Notes under the pieces: generated by a model | Seen by the model: only the letters and a program-made list of their open reading frames with translations | Told to the model about the DNA's origin: nothing | Databases searched by the model: none | Shown: positions 1 through 11,538 of the stretch, in pieces | Layout of the letters: every line of letters starts with the position of its first letter | Position numbering within the stretch: position 1 is the first letter of the stretch | Position numbers and translations under genes: made by a program | Origin: Blumeriella jaapii | Taxonomy: Eukaryota; Ascomycota; Leotiomycetes; Helotiales; Drepanopezizaceae | Direction of reading: 5' to 3' | NCBI GenBank assembly: GCA_009599575.1 | Contig: VWND01000001.1 | Coordinates: forward strand, 682,001 to 746,000 | Length of the DNA stretch: 64,000 nucleotides

Positions 1-750
1 TTGACTCACTTCCTTGACCGCTTCGTGTACCGCAATGCTAAAGCAGTTACGAATAAGGACGGCGATGTCAAGGTCAAGACCAAAGGCAGTTCCATCATGC
101 AGCCATTGTCGGGCGGTGACAGCAAGGGCATATTGCTGTCCAGTCGCTCAGCTAATAGCGGGCAGCAACCTGTCAACACCGAAGCCTTCTGGCGGAAGAA
201 GGTGGAAGACGTGGCTGTGGATGAGGTGTTCTTCCATAAGTACTTCTCTCAGATTGGGAAGGGGAAGCAAGCCGCAACTGGGAAGGGCAAGAAGGAGAAG
301 AAGACTGCAGGCGATGGGTCTGAGGAGGACGACGAAGCCGAGGACGAGATCTGGCAAGCGCTCGTCGAGTCTCGACCCGAAGTCGAGGGCAGAGACAGCG
401 AGGACGAGGACATGGAGATGCTGGATCTCGACGATTCCGACATGGCCTCGGACTCAGACGCGGAGGTGGATGTCGAGAGCGACGGCGATGGTGTTGCGCT
501 CGACAACTCCGAGGACGAGATGTCTCTTGACGGGGACGTGGATGCAGATGTCGATGTGGAGGGCACCGATGACGAGGACATGGACGAGTTGTTTGCGAAG
601 GAGGCGCAGGGTGGCAAGGCCGAGGACACGGACAAGGCGGAGACGAGCAGGCAGCGGAAGAAGAAGTTCAAGAGCCTGCCCACGTTCGCGTCGGCGGATG
701 ACTATGCCGCAATGCTCGATAACGACGAGGGCGAGGATGAGGGCCTGTAA
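1..750 (+). CDS. MAK21: Ribosome biogenesis protein Mak21/Noc1, C-terminal part
   Basis: This is the 3' end of a gene that enters from the left edge. The reading frame is open from base 1 (the first codon is TTG inside the protein, not a start) and stops with TAA at 748-750. The first residues (THFLDRFVYRN, then GSSIMQPL, then FWRKKVEDVAVDEVFFHKYF) match the conserved end of the CBF/Mak21 domain. The rest is a long acidic, low-complexity tail rich in Asp/Glu ending in GEDEGL. In yeast Mak21/Noc1 acts in the nucleolus with Noc2 in assembly and export of 60S pre-ribosomes. Family identity is read from sequence; function is known from the family. The N-terminal two thirds are outside the window. 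Confidence 0.88.
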   Translation: MTHFLDRFVYRNAKAVTNKDGDVKVKTKGSSIMQPLSGGDSKGILLSSRSANSGQQPVNTEAFWRKKVEDVAVDEVFFHKYFSQIGKGKQAATGKGKKEKKTAGDGSEEDDEAEDEIWQALVESRPEVEGRDSEDEDMEMLDLDDSDMASDSDAEVDVESDGDGVALDNSEDEMSLDGDVDADVDVEGTDDEDMDELFAKEAQGGKAEDTDKAETSRQRKKKFKSLPTFASADDYAAMLDNDEGEDEGL

Positions 751-1028
751 GAACAGGACGTCACATGACAGTTTGTTTTCTCACAAGCATAAGGCCATTC
801 ACAGCCCTAGGTGTTTCAATGTAATGTCAAGACCCGAGTTTGCATTTCCTGACTAAAAACCAGCCAAACCCAAATCCACTGCATTTCCCCATTTCCCTAT
901 CGCTCCATAACCAGCACTAACTGACGGCAATGCAATAAGGAAAAAACTCCAGAATCATCGTTCCTTTCTCCTCCTCCCTTCTCTCTCTAGCTTTCCTCCC
1001 CTAGGCAAGCCAGGCTACTCAGCGCGCT

Positions 1029-1897
1029 TCACGTATCAAACCAGTCCAACTCATCGCGCTGCGAGAAGATGGCACGGTACACCTTATCCCCACCCGGCTT
1101 CTCGGCCTCCTCGGTGTGGATGCAGTGCAGCTCGGCCGTCTCGGCATCGCCGGTGATGAAGGCGCGGAACATAAAGTACGCATCCGAAGCCCTATTTTTG
1201 TTGTTCGATTCCCTCGTCAGTCCAGTCCAGTCCAGTGGTTTTCACACGGCTCCTTTCGTTCTGCATCACGTACTCACGCTGCTTGAGATTTGCTATTTTA
1301 GGAAAAGGAGGAGGAGGAGGAGGAGGAGACGTACTTCTCGGGGAACGCATGCGAGGGGTCGCATTCTGGCAACAACACCTTTCCGAAGAGATGGAGGCCG
1401 TAGGCTGAGGCTGCGACGCGGACTTCTTTCAGGTCGTCGGCTGGCACGGCGTGGTTATCAGCACCATCCCTCTACTCATCACATCACAGCACATCACACC
1501 CCTTGGTTGCTCTCCTCCCCCCCTAATCTCTGGCTTAAAGTTCTCTCTTTCCAGAGAGCCGTTTCGGGCGAGAGGAGAAAGACGAAGGAAGGAAAGAAGG
1601 AAAGCGAAGAGGGAAACAAAGACGTACAAGAGAAGGTGGTCAGCTGCTTGTCGGACATGTTTCGGACGGCGTAGAAGTACTCAGGCTCGTGCTTGGTCAT
1701 CTCGTGGCGGAGGTGCTGCAGCTTGGTCTTGAGCTCACTCTCGATCTGTTGGAAGGCGCGGATGGAATCCTCCCTGCGGGTTTGGGTTCGTTAATGTTGT
1801 ACTCTTCTTTGAATGGGTGTGTAGGGGGAGGAGGTGGTGGGTGTGCGTACTTGGGAGGATGGGCTGGGCCCATGGTGACGGTGTCGGCGGTTGCCAT
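1029..1897 (-). CDS. Conserved hypothetical protein, 153 aa, four exons
   Basis: I assembled this gene from four exons on the minus strand: 1851-1897, 1628-1773, 1335-1440 and 1029-1191. All junctions are GT-AG and phases agree, giving 462 nt (153 aa plus stop). The third exon is preceded by a good CTGAT branch point. The protein begins MATADTVTMGPAHPPKEDSI and ends ELDWFDT. It is mainly helical and charged, with ELKTKLQHLRHEMTKHEPEY suggesting a short coiled coil; there is no signal peptide or membrane segment. I do not recognise a named family. Its regular exon structure and lack of stops support a real, probably widely conserved small fungal protein. The intron at 1192-1334 holds a (GGA)n pyrimidine/purine tract. 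Confidence 0.72.
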
Positions 1898-2803
1898 GTT
1901 GAAGTGCTTGAGTTGGATGATGTGAGTGGTGTGATGTTTGTGTGTGTGTGTGAGAGAGAGAGTGTGTGTGTGTGTGTGAAAGAGACAGAGAGAGAGAGTG
2001 TTGGTTGGTTGGGGAGGTCAAGTCATGGAAATTGCAAAGCAGCGAGCTTTTAAGGTTGGTTCGCCGGTGAATATGAAGATGAGATTAGACTGGAGTTCGG
2101 CTTTCAAACTTTGGGCGAGAAGACGGGAGAGGGAGGGCATTATTACACATGCGTACGTCTGTTTGTTTGTATATGCTTGCAGCTGTTGTTCATTGGAGCG
2201 GCCAACCGCATGGTCCACCGAAACTCATGCTCGCTTATTGGATATTTATTCTCCCACCCCAGGGGGTCGTTCACCTCGACGGCTGTAAAGATACCTTACA
2301 GGAGGCGCCTTACGTAGACGTTCGAACAGGAGTAGGCGTGAGCTTGGCGAGAGGAATTCCAGTACTATACTGTACTGTACTGTACTTTGTTTGTTGTCTT
2401 GAGAGGACTTTGTGAGTGGATTTTTTGGGAGCCGAGTCAGGAGGTTGAATGTCAACAAAGAGAGAATCTCTCTGGACCATGAATCTGCTTTCCATTGCTT
2501 TCTCTCCTTTTTTCCTCTTCGAGTTCTCTTTTTTCCTTTTCTTTTTCTTTTTTTCTTCCCTTCCCTTCCCTTTCCTATTCTTTCTTTTGTAACTCATAAA
2601 CAACAAGTGATCTCAGTCCCCTGGACGCTTGACTCGTGAATTCGCAACCCCGTGGTTCGGCGACGACGCAGCCTCGGTCCAGCATCCCGACAATTGGCAG
2701 AACTTCTTCCCGGCCCACGTACTCCCTCCCCAGCACAAGCACCTATCAGCATGGGTTTTCCCCCTTTCCGCCACCCCTCTACGGTAGATTGAGAACAGAT
2801 CCG
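1898..2803. other. Intergenic region between divergent genes
   Basis: This holds the promoters of the minus-strand unknown gene and the plus-strand thioesterase. It contains the GT/GA microsatellite, a TACTGTACTGTACTGTACT run near 2369-2387 and a long pyrimidine-rich stretch at about 2495-2590. I see no further gene. Confidence 0.6.
1939..2000. repeat. (GT)n/(GA)n microsatellite
   Basis: Alternating GT and GA dinucleotide runs lie just upstream of the start codon at 1897 on the minus strand, so they probably fall in the 5' UTR or promoter of that gene. Confidence 0.85.
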
Positions 2804-3766
2804 ATGTCCGTCGCCGGCAGACACTTGCGACGGCCCCGAGCCATCTTATTGCGCGTTGCGCGGGCGCCGTTTCTTGCTGCTGAGCCGGCGCCTCGACTGC
2901 TTCCTGCACAACAACACTTCAGCACCAGCCATTGCCTCGGAACCGCGCCAGGTCTGTCTTTCTACAAAAGCCCGAGAAGAGAACCAGAGTACTGGCTAAT
3001 ACTCGAAGCAGCTGCTACTCTCCCACCACCTCCCAAGAAATCCCTCGTCAGACGCGGTCTCAACGTTGTCGGGCTCTTCTTCGTCTTTACCACTGCGGGC
3101 TTCACCATGGCCACGGCATCCTCCCTCAGCAAGCTGAACGGCTACCTCGACCCGCCCACGGACGAGGACACTCTCTCCATGTTCACGCCGTCGGACCCGA
3201 CCTCCCGCGAGGTCGAAGAGTTCATCCAGAACCACCCGCTCACCCTCGAACTGCGCGCGAAACCAGAATTCTCCGAGTCCCGGCCGCACCTCAAGGTCCC
3301 CGAGGCCATGCGCGGCCACAGCCTGACGGCGGGCACGCTGATGGGGCCGGGCAAGGTCGTGGTGCCGCCCTTGGTATGGGCCGAGAAGGGCGGGAAGAGC
3401 TTGGTCAGCATACAATACCTGGGGGCGGATCTGTGCGGACATCCGGGGCTGGTGCACGGCGGCATGTTGGCAACGATGCTTGATGAGGGGCTGGCGAGGT
3501 GCTGCTTTGCGGCGCTGCCGAACAAGGTCGGCATGACGGCGAACCTAAATATCAATTATCGGGCGCCTGCTATGGCGGGGACGTTTGTGGTGCTGAGAGC
3601 GACGACGACGAAGGTGGATGGCAGGAAGGCGTGGGTAGAGGGGCACATTGAGACGTTGCCTGCGGAGGGGGAGAAGCCGGTGGTGCTGGTTGAGGCGAGC
3701 GCTTTGTTTATAGAGCCGAGACAGGCAGCGGTAAGTTTGGGATCAACATCTGTTGGACGAAGCTAA
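2804..3766 (+). CDS. Mitochondrial hot-dog fold thioesterase (THEM4/UPF0644-like)
   Basis: The open frame begins upstream, but the ATG at 2804 gives an Arg-rich N terminus (MSVAGRHLRRPRAILLRVAR) typical of mitochondrial import, followed by a hydrophobic segment (VVGLFFVFTTAGFTMATA). The C-terminal half is a PaaI-type hot-dog thioesterase: GHPGLVHGGMLATMLDEGLA is the signature helix, followed by NLNINYRAPA. Such enzymes hydrolyse acyl-CoA thioesters; the substrate cannot be read. Bases 2952-3011 look like a 60-nt in-frame intron (GTCTGT, GGCTAATAC branch, GCAG), which would remove a low-conservation insert. The 3' end is uncertain: GTAAGT at 3731 with a CTAAT branch and TAG at 3776-3778 suggests a last intron, but I could not place a convincing final exon, so the unspliced stop is given. 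Confidence 0.75.
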   Translation: MSVAGRHLRRPRAILLRVARAPFLAAEPAPRLLPAQQHFSTSHCLGTAPGLSFYKSPRREPEYWLILEAAATLPPPPKKSLVRRGLNVVGLFFVFTTAGFTMATASSLSKLNGYLDPPTDEDTLSMFTPSDPTSREVEEFIQNHPLTLELRAKPEFSESRPHLKVPEAMRGHSLTAGTLMGPGKVVVPPLVWAEKGGKSLVSIQYLGADLCGHPGLVHGGMLATMLDEGLARCCFAALPNKVGMTANLNINYRAPAMAGTFVVLRATTTKVDGRKAWVEGHIETLPAEGEKPVVLVEASALFIEPRQAAVSLGSTSVGRS

Positions 3767-4357
3767 TCTTTTGGGTAGCAAATGGCAAGAGTCTACCCCG
3801 TCCAGTAGCATTGCCACCAAGAGATTCTGAGATTCTCGTCTGTTGTCACTTGGGACTCGGACCGAGACAGGATAAAGCCAGGATTGGTACGTGTAAGAAT
3901 ATAATAGGAGCATGGAAAGACCTTTCGACAGCGTGAACCGGCAAAGGCGTCAATAGATCATTTCGGCTTGCAGCCGCTGCTCTTCAAGAATAGAGAGAGA
4001 GGCCTTTCTACATCTCGGTAGGGTCACGGTCTTGGGTCTTCATGGCCCAGCTGAGGCTCTCCAGCATAATGGGGCACTATCAACATCATCTGGTTCTTTC
4101 CTACTCCACCACCCGAGGTTACTCACATCCTCTTCAAGCATCAACTACCACAGTACTGTAAGTAAGTAACCTTCGCAGAGCTGGAACACATGGAATTGGG
4201 CGCTTCACGTGATATGGCGGGGTTCGGTCCGCCTCTGAAGATTTGTTGACTTTAGACGTCACTCAAGATTCTTTCCAAACCCTCAACCGAAGAATTGGAA
4301 ACTCCCCTTTCTCGTTTCTCTTCTCTCCAACCCTCTATTCCTTTACCCACTCACGCA
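3767..4357. other. Intergenic region upstream of the APS kinase gene
   Basis: Contains the 3' UTR of the thioesterase gene and the promoter of the APS kinase gene, including a TCACGTGA palindrome annotated separately. No other gene is seen. Confidence 0.6.
4205..4212. promoter_or_regulatory. TCACGTGA E-box-like palindrome
   Basis: The 8-bp palindrome lies about 150 bp before the APS kinase start. In budding yeast TCACGTG elements in MET promoters, including MET14, bind Cbf1 with Met4/Met28. By analogy it may couple this gene to sulfur supply. CACGTG motifs are common in fungal promoters, so this is suggestive only. Confidence 0.45.
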
Positions 4358-5193
4358 ATGGCAACGTAAGATCTTCTATCCCATTCCTCTGACCAACATC
4401 CACAACCACACTCTACCCCCTCGATTACCCTTACCCCTCTCAACCCTTCCGTCCCATCCTCTCCCTCTCCCTCTTCCACCCACCGCACAAAGAAGCTCAC
4501 ACAACCCCTCCTGATATAAATACAGCAACATCACCTGGCATCCGTCCCTCTCGCGCACCGAGCGCAACGCTCTGCGCAAGCAGCGCGGCTACACGATCTG
4601 GTTCACGGGGCTCTCGGCCTCGGGCAAGTCGACCGTCGCCACGGCCCTCGAGCAGCACCTGCTGCACCTCGGCCTCGCCGCCTACCGACTCGACGGCGAC
4701 AACGTGCGCTTCGGCCTCAACAAGGACCTGGGCTTCAGCGAGCAGGACCGGAACGAGAACATCCGCCGCATTGCAGAGGTGTGATCCGCTTGCCCTCGTG
4801 ATAGTGAAAGATGCGTATGGCTAAGCCAAGCCCCAGGTCGCCAAACTCTTCGCCGACTCCTCCACCATCGCCCTGACCTCGTTCATCTCCCCCTACCTCG
4901 CCGACCGCCGAACCGCGCGCGAGCTACACGCCTCCTCCGGCGGCCCCTCCGACGAGGCCATCCCCTTCATCGAGGTTTTCGTCGACATCCCCGTCGCGGT
5001 GGCCGAGCAGCGCGACCCCAAGGGCCTGTACAAGAAGGCGCGCGCGGGCGAGATCCCGAACTTCACGGGCGTCAGCGCGCCGTACGAGGCGCCTGAGACC
5101 CCCGAGATTCACCTCAGGACCGACCAGATGAGCATCGAGGAGTGCGTGGTGAAGATCGTGGGGTATTTGAAGGAGAAGGGGCTGTTGCCGTAG
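4358..5193 (+). CDS. MET14: Adenylylsulfate (APS) kinase
   Basis: Phosphorylates adenosine 5'-phosphosulfate with ATP to PAPS, the second step of sulfate assimilation in the cytosol. Exons are 4358-4365 (only 8 nt, ATG GCA AC), 4526-4778 and 4837-5193; phases agree and give 205 aa, the normal length. The N terminus reads [13 protein letters not shown]. The P-loop is [11 protein letters not shown] (usual GLSGSGKS with one Gly to Ala change), followed by [19 protein letters not shown], the APS-binding DGDN motif, and [36 protein letters not shown] and [19 protein letters not shown] are further family motifs. It is convergent with VMA5. The stop is TAG at 5191-5193. Confidence 0.95.
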
Positions 5194-5743
5194 GGAGGTA
5201 GACACAAGGGCAATGACGGCGGGTGGGTAACCGCAAGATTTTGTTGCCCGTCTCACTTCGACATCACTCCTTCTTTCCGGTGCTTACGCTAGGTAAACCC
5301 AGGCCAAACTGGGTTGCATGTCGCAATTTGAGAGCAAGTATGGTTCTTTACTTAGGGCTGGAGATGGAGGGGGAGGTATTGGAGGGGAGGGAGGGAGGGG
5401 GGAGGGAGTGGAATGTTGTTTGTTGCGTATCCATGGATTGAAATGCAAGACGAAGCGAGGGGTCTTGTATATACTGGATGTTGAAGCAGCCGAGAGCGCT
5501 CAATATCCAGGGTGAGACTTGGGTAGAGATCTGATCATGGCAAGTCACAAAATCTGGTTCGTAGAAAGAAAAAGTCGAGAAATTTCAAGCTGGCCTGGCT
5601 GCCCCTTGGCCCCTACTTTTGAATGCTGCATGGTGTCTCTCTCTCTCTTTCTCTCTGATACAATACTACAATGCTCCCAATGCGCCAGGCTTGACAGTGA
5701 AACCCCATTTCCCCCTCTACCGCCCTCCCCCATTGCATTCATT
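5194..5743. other. Convergent intergenic region (MET14 / VMA5 3' ends)
   Basis: Space between two converging genes, expected to hold both 3' UTRs. It has a G+A-rich stretch at about 5365-5410 and a CT microsatellite near 5637-5660. No gene is seen. Confidence 0.6.
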
Positions 5744-7142
5744 CTATACAATCTCAAAGTCGTAATACACGTACGCGGTGTACTCACTTCCCTCGCCACC
5801 GTGACCCGGAACACCCGCCGCCGCCATTTCTGATGATAGCGCCGAGTCGTCTTTCGTGACTTTGCCCTTCTTATCTCGGCCCAGTGCGTTGCCTCCGAGG
5901 TACGAATACGCCGAGTCCAGAGCCCCCTTTGCATTCTTGGCTGCCTTGGGATTCGGCGCCTACGCAGATGTGAGAATGCGATGGCGGTGGGTGGGAGGGG
6001 TGAAGAGCAGCAGCAGCATGTTGCTAGCACATACCTTGATCAGCCCACAAACAAAGTCCAGCGGCAGTCCGTAGCGCAACACCGTCTCGACGAACACGCG
6101 CAGGGTGAGAACGTGGATCCAGATCATCACGCTCTCGCTCCACCCGGTCCGTGCCAGCCGCAACGCCTCGCCCCAGACCTTGCGCTCGTCGCGACCCGTC
6201 CGCTCGATCTCCTTGCGCTCCTCCTCCTTGCCGCCCTCGACGTGCTTGTAGTCGCGCGGCGTCCATTTCATCTCGCGGCACTTGTGCTGGAAGTCGGCGC
6301 CGTGCTTCTTGAACGTCGTGACGGCGAACAGCGTGAACTCGTCGTCCTTGGTGATCTCGACCGACGAGCGGGGCACCACCATGGGCGCCAGCGTCTCGTA
6401 GCTCTTGAGGAAATCGCGCTTGGCGTTGTTGGGCACCGCGACGAGGTGCGTCTCGAGGTATTCGGAGTCTTGGATGAGGAGCTTGGGGTCGACGACCGGC
6501 GTGAGGGATTTCGTAGAGAGGTTTCCGCTGTGGTTCCTTGCGTTAGCAGATCTGCGCGGCGCTACCAGGTTCATCATCTTCGTAGAATAGACCTACGTTT
6601 GCTTCCGTTGCAAGGTCGAGAGCGTCGTCTTGACCGAGGTGTATTGGGTATATTTACTCTTCACATCATTGTCGATGCTGACCAACTCCTAGACGGGGTG
6701 TTAGCTAGCTGCTTGCTACACGTTCTCCAGCCAGCCAGATCTCCCTCCCTACCTTCTGCAACGAATCGATCAACTCTGCCAGCGGCTTGTCCGCGCGATA
6801 CTTGACCTTATTCCAGCTGAAGGCGCGCAGGTACTGCTCCGCGGGCTTGTCATTGACCGTCTTCTGCTGCGCGATCTTGCCCTCATCGCCCTCGAGTAGG
6901 TTCTTCAGCGAGTCGCCGACCTTGGCCACGACCGCCTCGCAGACGCTCTCGAGCTTGGCCAGGTCGTCAGCCTGCTGTACTAGGGCGTCGAGGGTCCCGA
7001 TCTTGAAGTCGGGCACCCGAAACGGTACCACGCGTGCCTCGGATCCTATGTTCGCCTTGATCTCGTTGAGGGCTTCCTCTTTGCCGCCAGATGGGGAGAT
7101 GGAGGTAGGGAGGGACACCAGCATGAACTTGGAGGTCGACAT
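5744..7142 (-). CDS. VMA5: V-type proton ATPase subunit C
   Basis: Subunit C of the peripheral stalk of V1, which bridges V1 and Vo and dissociates on glucose loss. Exons on the minus strand are 6753-7142, 6597-6688, 6035-6527 and 5744-5959. They are all GT-AG, with phases that give 1191 nt and 396 aa, close to the usual ~390. Family landmarks are MSTSKFMLVSLPTS at the N terminus, FSWNKVKYRADKPLAELID, the central foot region SEYLETHLVAVPN and CREMKWTPRDYKH, then VMIWIHVLTLRVFVETVLRY GLP, and the C terminus ending EYTAYVYYDFEIV, which is diagnostic. Large antisense open frames across the gene are codon-bias shadows. Confidence 0.95.
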
Positions 7143-9057
7143 GATGGTGGTGGAGGAGAAAAGGGAGACAGTCAGGAATGGAGATTTCGTTTTCCAAATC
7201 CCCAACGAATTGCTTAGGGAAGAAAGGCGCAACAGGACGAGAATGATGTATAGAAGAGGAACGTTAGAGGGGAGCTTGGAGGAGCTCTTATCGAATGTCA
7301 CGTGCATCCAAGTTAAACGACATCCAGCTTGGAAGCTCTGGCTCTGTACAACGGGCTGAGACATCAACAAATAGTGCACAATTTGATCTTATAGGATTCT
7401 TAGTTTCTTTTTAACTCTTCAGACCTGTATTCTACCCTCGTTACTCAGAACCAAAGGCCTCGAAACAGATGAAGTGATCATGAGGATGATGGAAACCATT
7501 GCCCTCTAAGTAGGATATCAATATGAGAAGAGGCCCTGATGCTGCTAAAGATACGGAGAGAATCTGCAGGCTAAAGAGAATTACAGAAACCTCTACACTT
7601 GGAAAGAAAAAGACCTGGGGACACGGGTAGGGCATCCAACGACCGTGCCAAACGGCTTGGTCCAGGTGATGAAGAACTAGAAGCAATCTTTTGGACGCCA
7701 CAAAGATGACTATCGACCCAAAAGACTCTGTGTCCCCTGCCAAAAACCGAACAAAAAGTAGTCCATCAACGACAGTCTGATCGGAACTCGGGAGATAGGA
7801 AGTAGGCGCAGAATCTACACGGCTTGCCTATCGATCACAAGCTGCAGCCGCTTTACGAGGACGAAATCCGGACGATTTCTCCTCGCAAGCTCGTGATACT
7901 AGGTTGTCAATATACCTATCACCTCCAGAAATGCCTCGAGGCAGCATGGAGCTTTAGAAGCTGAAGAACTGCTGCATCTACGACGTTTTCGAATCCACTT
8001 AGCATTCATGCCCGCACTTGTTTGTCTTTGGGACTTGAATTGTGAAGCTATTGCCCTCAGCGAGGATTGCAAACTATCCTTATTCTGCTGGGGGAAGCAT
8101 TGCTCTTGAGTAACACGCAGCGAGAGGTGACGGAGTCGTGACCCTGAATCTACGCTGGTGGGGTTTGTAGGATTTCTTGGGAAATGACGTCCTCGTGAGT
8201 TTGGCTTCTGATTCGCAGTCATAGTGAGCGTTCCGTTTACGCTGTTTATACTTCGTTTCTTGGCTTCTAAATTGGTTAGCAAATGGCTTGTGGCTTAAAA
8301 GTGTTTGCTTGAAACTTTGAAGTCACACTGGCTGTGCTCTACAGTCCTACCGCGTTTTTTGGCGCCCGCGACACTGGGTACGAAACAATTGCAATCCACA
8401 GCTACGCGTAAATTTGGATTTTTTTCTTTACTATCTTGCTACCGAAATACAGACTGCTGTATCACGTTGCGCTGATCTCGTAATGCGTTCGTGGAGGGAT
8501 GGGTTGGTGGTTATGGGTCTTAACGTCGTCTTGCTTAGCGAGCACACTCACATTTGAGAAAGAATGACCATATGCCCACCATTATTCGATACATTGATGC
8601 TGCGAGGTGATTGGAACTCCTACTCCTTTTGTAGCGTAGGATTCCAAATTCATAGGGTTGTACCCATCGCTTTCCTTGAAAAGCACCACCTCACCTTGCT
8701 GTACTGTCCGCCTTGTTTACTTTTGACCAGAGCATCATCGGGCACGGCTTGCTTCTCGTCCACAATACGTATCATCTACTCGTAGAAGTGTTGACATTCA
8801 GGGAGCCAATTCATTGACTTGCTGGCAAATTCTCATTTCCTTGTTTGGTTGATGGTCAAATATGGGGGCTGGTCGTAAGTCAACATCCACGTTTGGCCCT
8901 AGCGACTTGGAGCCCTTACAACTCCCACGTTTCTCTCTTTCTCCCAGATTTAACTCTCCCACACAACGTCCAAACCCCAAAGCTCAAGAAACCTCATGAC
9001 ACTCGACCATTCTACGAACATCTCGCAGCATCTTTCGCTACACACCAACCTCTCGTC
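7143..9057. other. Long intergenic region with no supported gene
   Basis: Promoter of VMA5 at the left (with a TCACGTGC motif near 7300) and of the following plus-strand gene at the right. The short open frames here (for example around 7441-7743 and 7899-8282) show no recognisable domain or convincing splice structure. Confidence 0.55.
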
Positions 9058-11397
9058 ATGAAAAACCTCAAGGAGATGATTTTTGACCCGGTCATCGCCA
9101 TGGCCAAAGAAAAGGCTTCAACTTGGCCGGGAAGACGACATCGAGAGTGCAGTCTCTTCGACAACGTTACCCAATCTCTGCCAAACTCACCCGTGAACGT
9201 AGAAGGACAGGAGAAATGGGCGGACGCGGTCGGCGGGTGTGTCACAGGAGTTCGCGACGACAAGAACAGCTTTGGTATCACATTCAGATTCAGAGAGAAC
9301 TCGACTATTGCAAACCGTATGTCCTCTGCCGTTGATGGTCACAAATGGAACGACTCTTTGTATGCTGCTCACTCCGAGCTCTGTGGTCTCAACGCCTTCC
9401 GTAAGTGTAGCCCTCATTCTTTTATCTCCCTTGACAATGGGCGCCAAAGAATTTCAGCTTAAGCATCGTCTTGGCCAACTGAATGAAGGACTTACTGACA
9501 ATGTCCTAAGATCCGCTCGTCTTGCCTAAAAATCTTTCCAACTATCAATACATTTCGGACGCTTCATCCACAGCCGCAGATGACGGCGAAGAGCACCTCA
9601 CCACACTCGAGGACAACACTACTAAGCTGCAGCCTTCTCGGTGCGATTCCAACGATAAGAAAACCCAACACATCCAGGATACTGTTGATTCCGACGGTGG
9701 TTTCAATAAAGCTGCGGTTAGGAAGCCTTCCAAGAAGAAATTGGTCCTTGAGCGACCCTTGGAGCCCGTAACCCACACTCTACCTCCATGCAAGTCCTTT
9801 CAACACGACTGCGGCTTCACAGCAGCAGCTCTACCTGCTCTCCCTAAACTTACCTACCTGGACCTGGATCTAGAATGCAAGAAGGCCAAGCAGTCTGATC
9901 TGAGATTCGAGGCTCGGGCTCAGGAGAAAACCTACCAGGACATCGTCAAAAAGTTTAGGAAGGGCTATGAAGAGGCAAAAGCACACCCCGTCCGTAAGCC
10001 GGAGCCGGTGATGCCGTAAGTGGCATACCAAAAAAATCTTTACAATCCCGGATAGAGCTTACACTTAACACAGAAACTACGCCGACGAGTACACTTACAC
10101 TTACGGAACTGGTTATCTGAAAGTCCCACCTCCCCGCGATCCCACCCCCCGTAGTCCAGAGAAAGAGGTAGATGGATGGGCCGTCGGTCTTATCGGCAAG
10201 TGGTGCTCTTATGGCGATGAGCTTTATCCAAAGGGAAAGACAAGTGCTGGTTACGACAAGCGCTGGGTGCTCAACCGTGGTCAAGCTCCCAAGCGAGGCA
10301 ACACCAAGGATCTCAGCTGGCGCAGATATCCCAACGCTTCCGGTGTTGACATCGACGACCCGCGTGGATTCATGAAACCCGAGGAGATCAAGAGGGCTTT
10401 CGTTGAGAGACAACGGATGAAGGGTGAAGTGGTGCGCGGAGAAATCATCGTCGCAAAGCGACCTGGCACTGAGTTCCCCGTTGTCTACACTCAGGAGCAA
10501 ATCCAAAAACTTGCGGAAGTCGCAGGTATCACCAATTCATCTTCTTCCGGAAGTCAAGCTACTGCAGAACCGACCAGCTTCGAGCGCCGCCAGGTGGGAT
10601 CCATCCGCAAGTTTGTGTCTCCAAAGAGCGCCTTATCTTCGTCCGTTGAACAAGCAAAGTCCAAGCCCGACTTCTCGTACGTTCCCAAGCCAGCACCGAT
10701 TGTTCGACCCGCTGTCAACGATCGCTACGATGTTGAGGACATCCCATGGTTCGCCGGTCGCCATGCTACTCAAACAGCCACCCAAAGTATCCCTCACGAG
10801 ACTAATGTCCGCAAGCGCGCTGTCGCCCCAAAGGGCTACGAAGTGACCCACGGCGAGCCCGAGGATCAAGCCATCGCCAGCTCGGGACATAATATGGCCA
10901 CTTCTGGTAAGGAAATCGCTAAGATGGGCAATACTCCCCCTATCAAGATTCGTAAGTTCCCTTTTGATACGCCCTGGGGGCAGAATTTATCCGGTCGTCA
11001 CTGACTCAATACGCCGCAGTTGGAAAGTCCCTCTCTCGTAAGGGGGCTAACGTTTTCGAAGCCCAAGATGCGTATGCGATAACCTTCTCCGGATCGTTCA
11101 AGAAGCCATCTACTATCGCCACGAACCCCGCCAGGAGAGCTGCTCCATACAAGAAAGTTATCTCCAAGAAACTGTCTGTCAGCAAGGGCAAGGCAACTCG
11201 TGAGTTACCCACGCTGATGCTCAACCCCCCTTCCCTCGAAATCACAGCTAATAGATTTGGATGTAGATCGCCGCAAATCGTCCGACCCTAAGAAGACCGT
11301 ACAGATTCCTGTCACCATCGTCGAGGCGGCCGAGGCAAACGACGAGGCAAAGCGGAACCCGGCTTGGATGCTTGAGCTCAATGGATACGCTTGCTAG
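9058..11397 (+). CDS. Unrecognised 678-aa protein, five exons
   Basis: Exons 9058-9400, 9511-10015, 10074-10951, 11020-11199 and 11267-11397 are joined by GT-AG introns (all donors GTAAG/GTGAG). They keep phase to give 2037 nt. The start at 9058 is the ATG nearest the coding-like region; the frame is open further upstream. The protein is hydrophilic and basic in its C-terminal half, with many Lys/Arg/Ser/Pro, and with more ordered-looking blocks at DGWAVGLIGKWCSYGDELYP and GYDKRWVLNRGQAPKRG. No signal peptide, membrane segment or known domain is visible. I do not assign a function; it may be lineage-restricted. A diverged 66-bp direct repeat lies just after the stop. Confidence 0.7.
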
Positions 11398-11538
11398 AAC
11401 AACGGCCGAAAACGAGGGATACAAATTTGACATTACGCTGGATGCGCGCGAAATCGACTCAGGATAAAACGTTTCATGGAATACACGGCTTCTGGACGTC
11501 TCGCCGGAGGATCTCTTATGGTTGAGGAGTGGAGAGGT

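Noticed and set aside
14..856. 280-aa Arg-rich ORF overlapping MAK21
   Set aside because: Out-of-frame shadow of the MAK21 coding sequence.
5981..6805. 274-aa plus-strand ORF opposite VMA5
   Set aside because: Antisense shadow crossing VMA5 introns; no domain.
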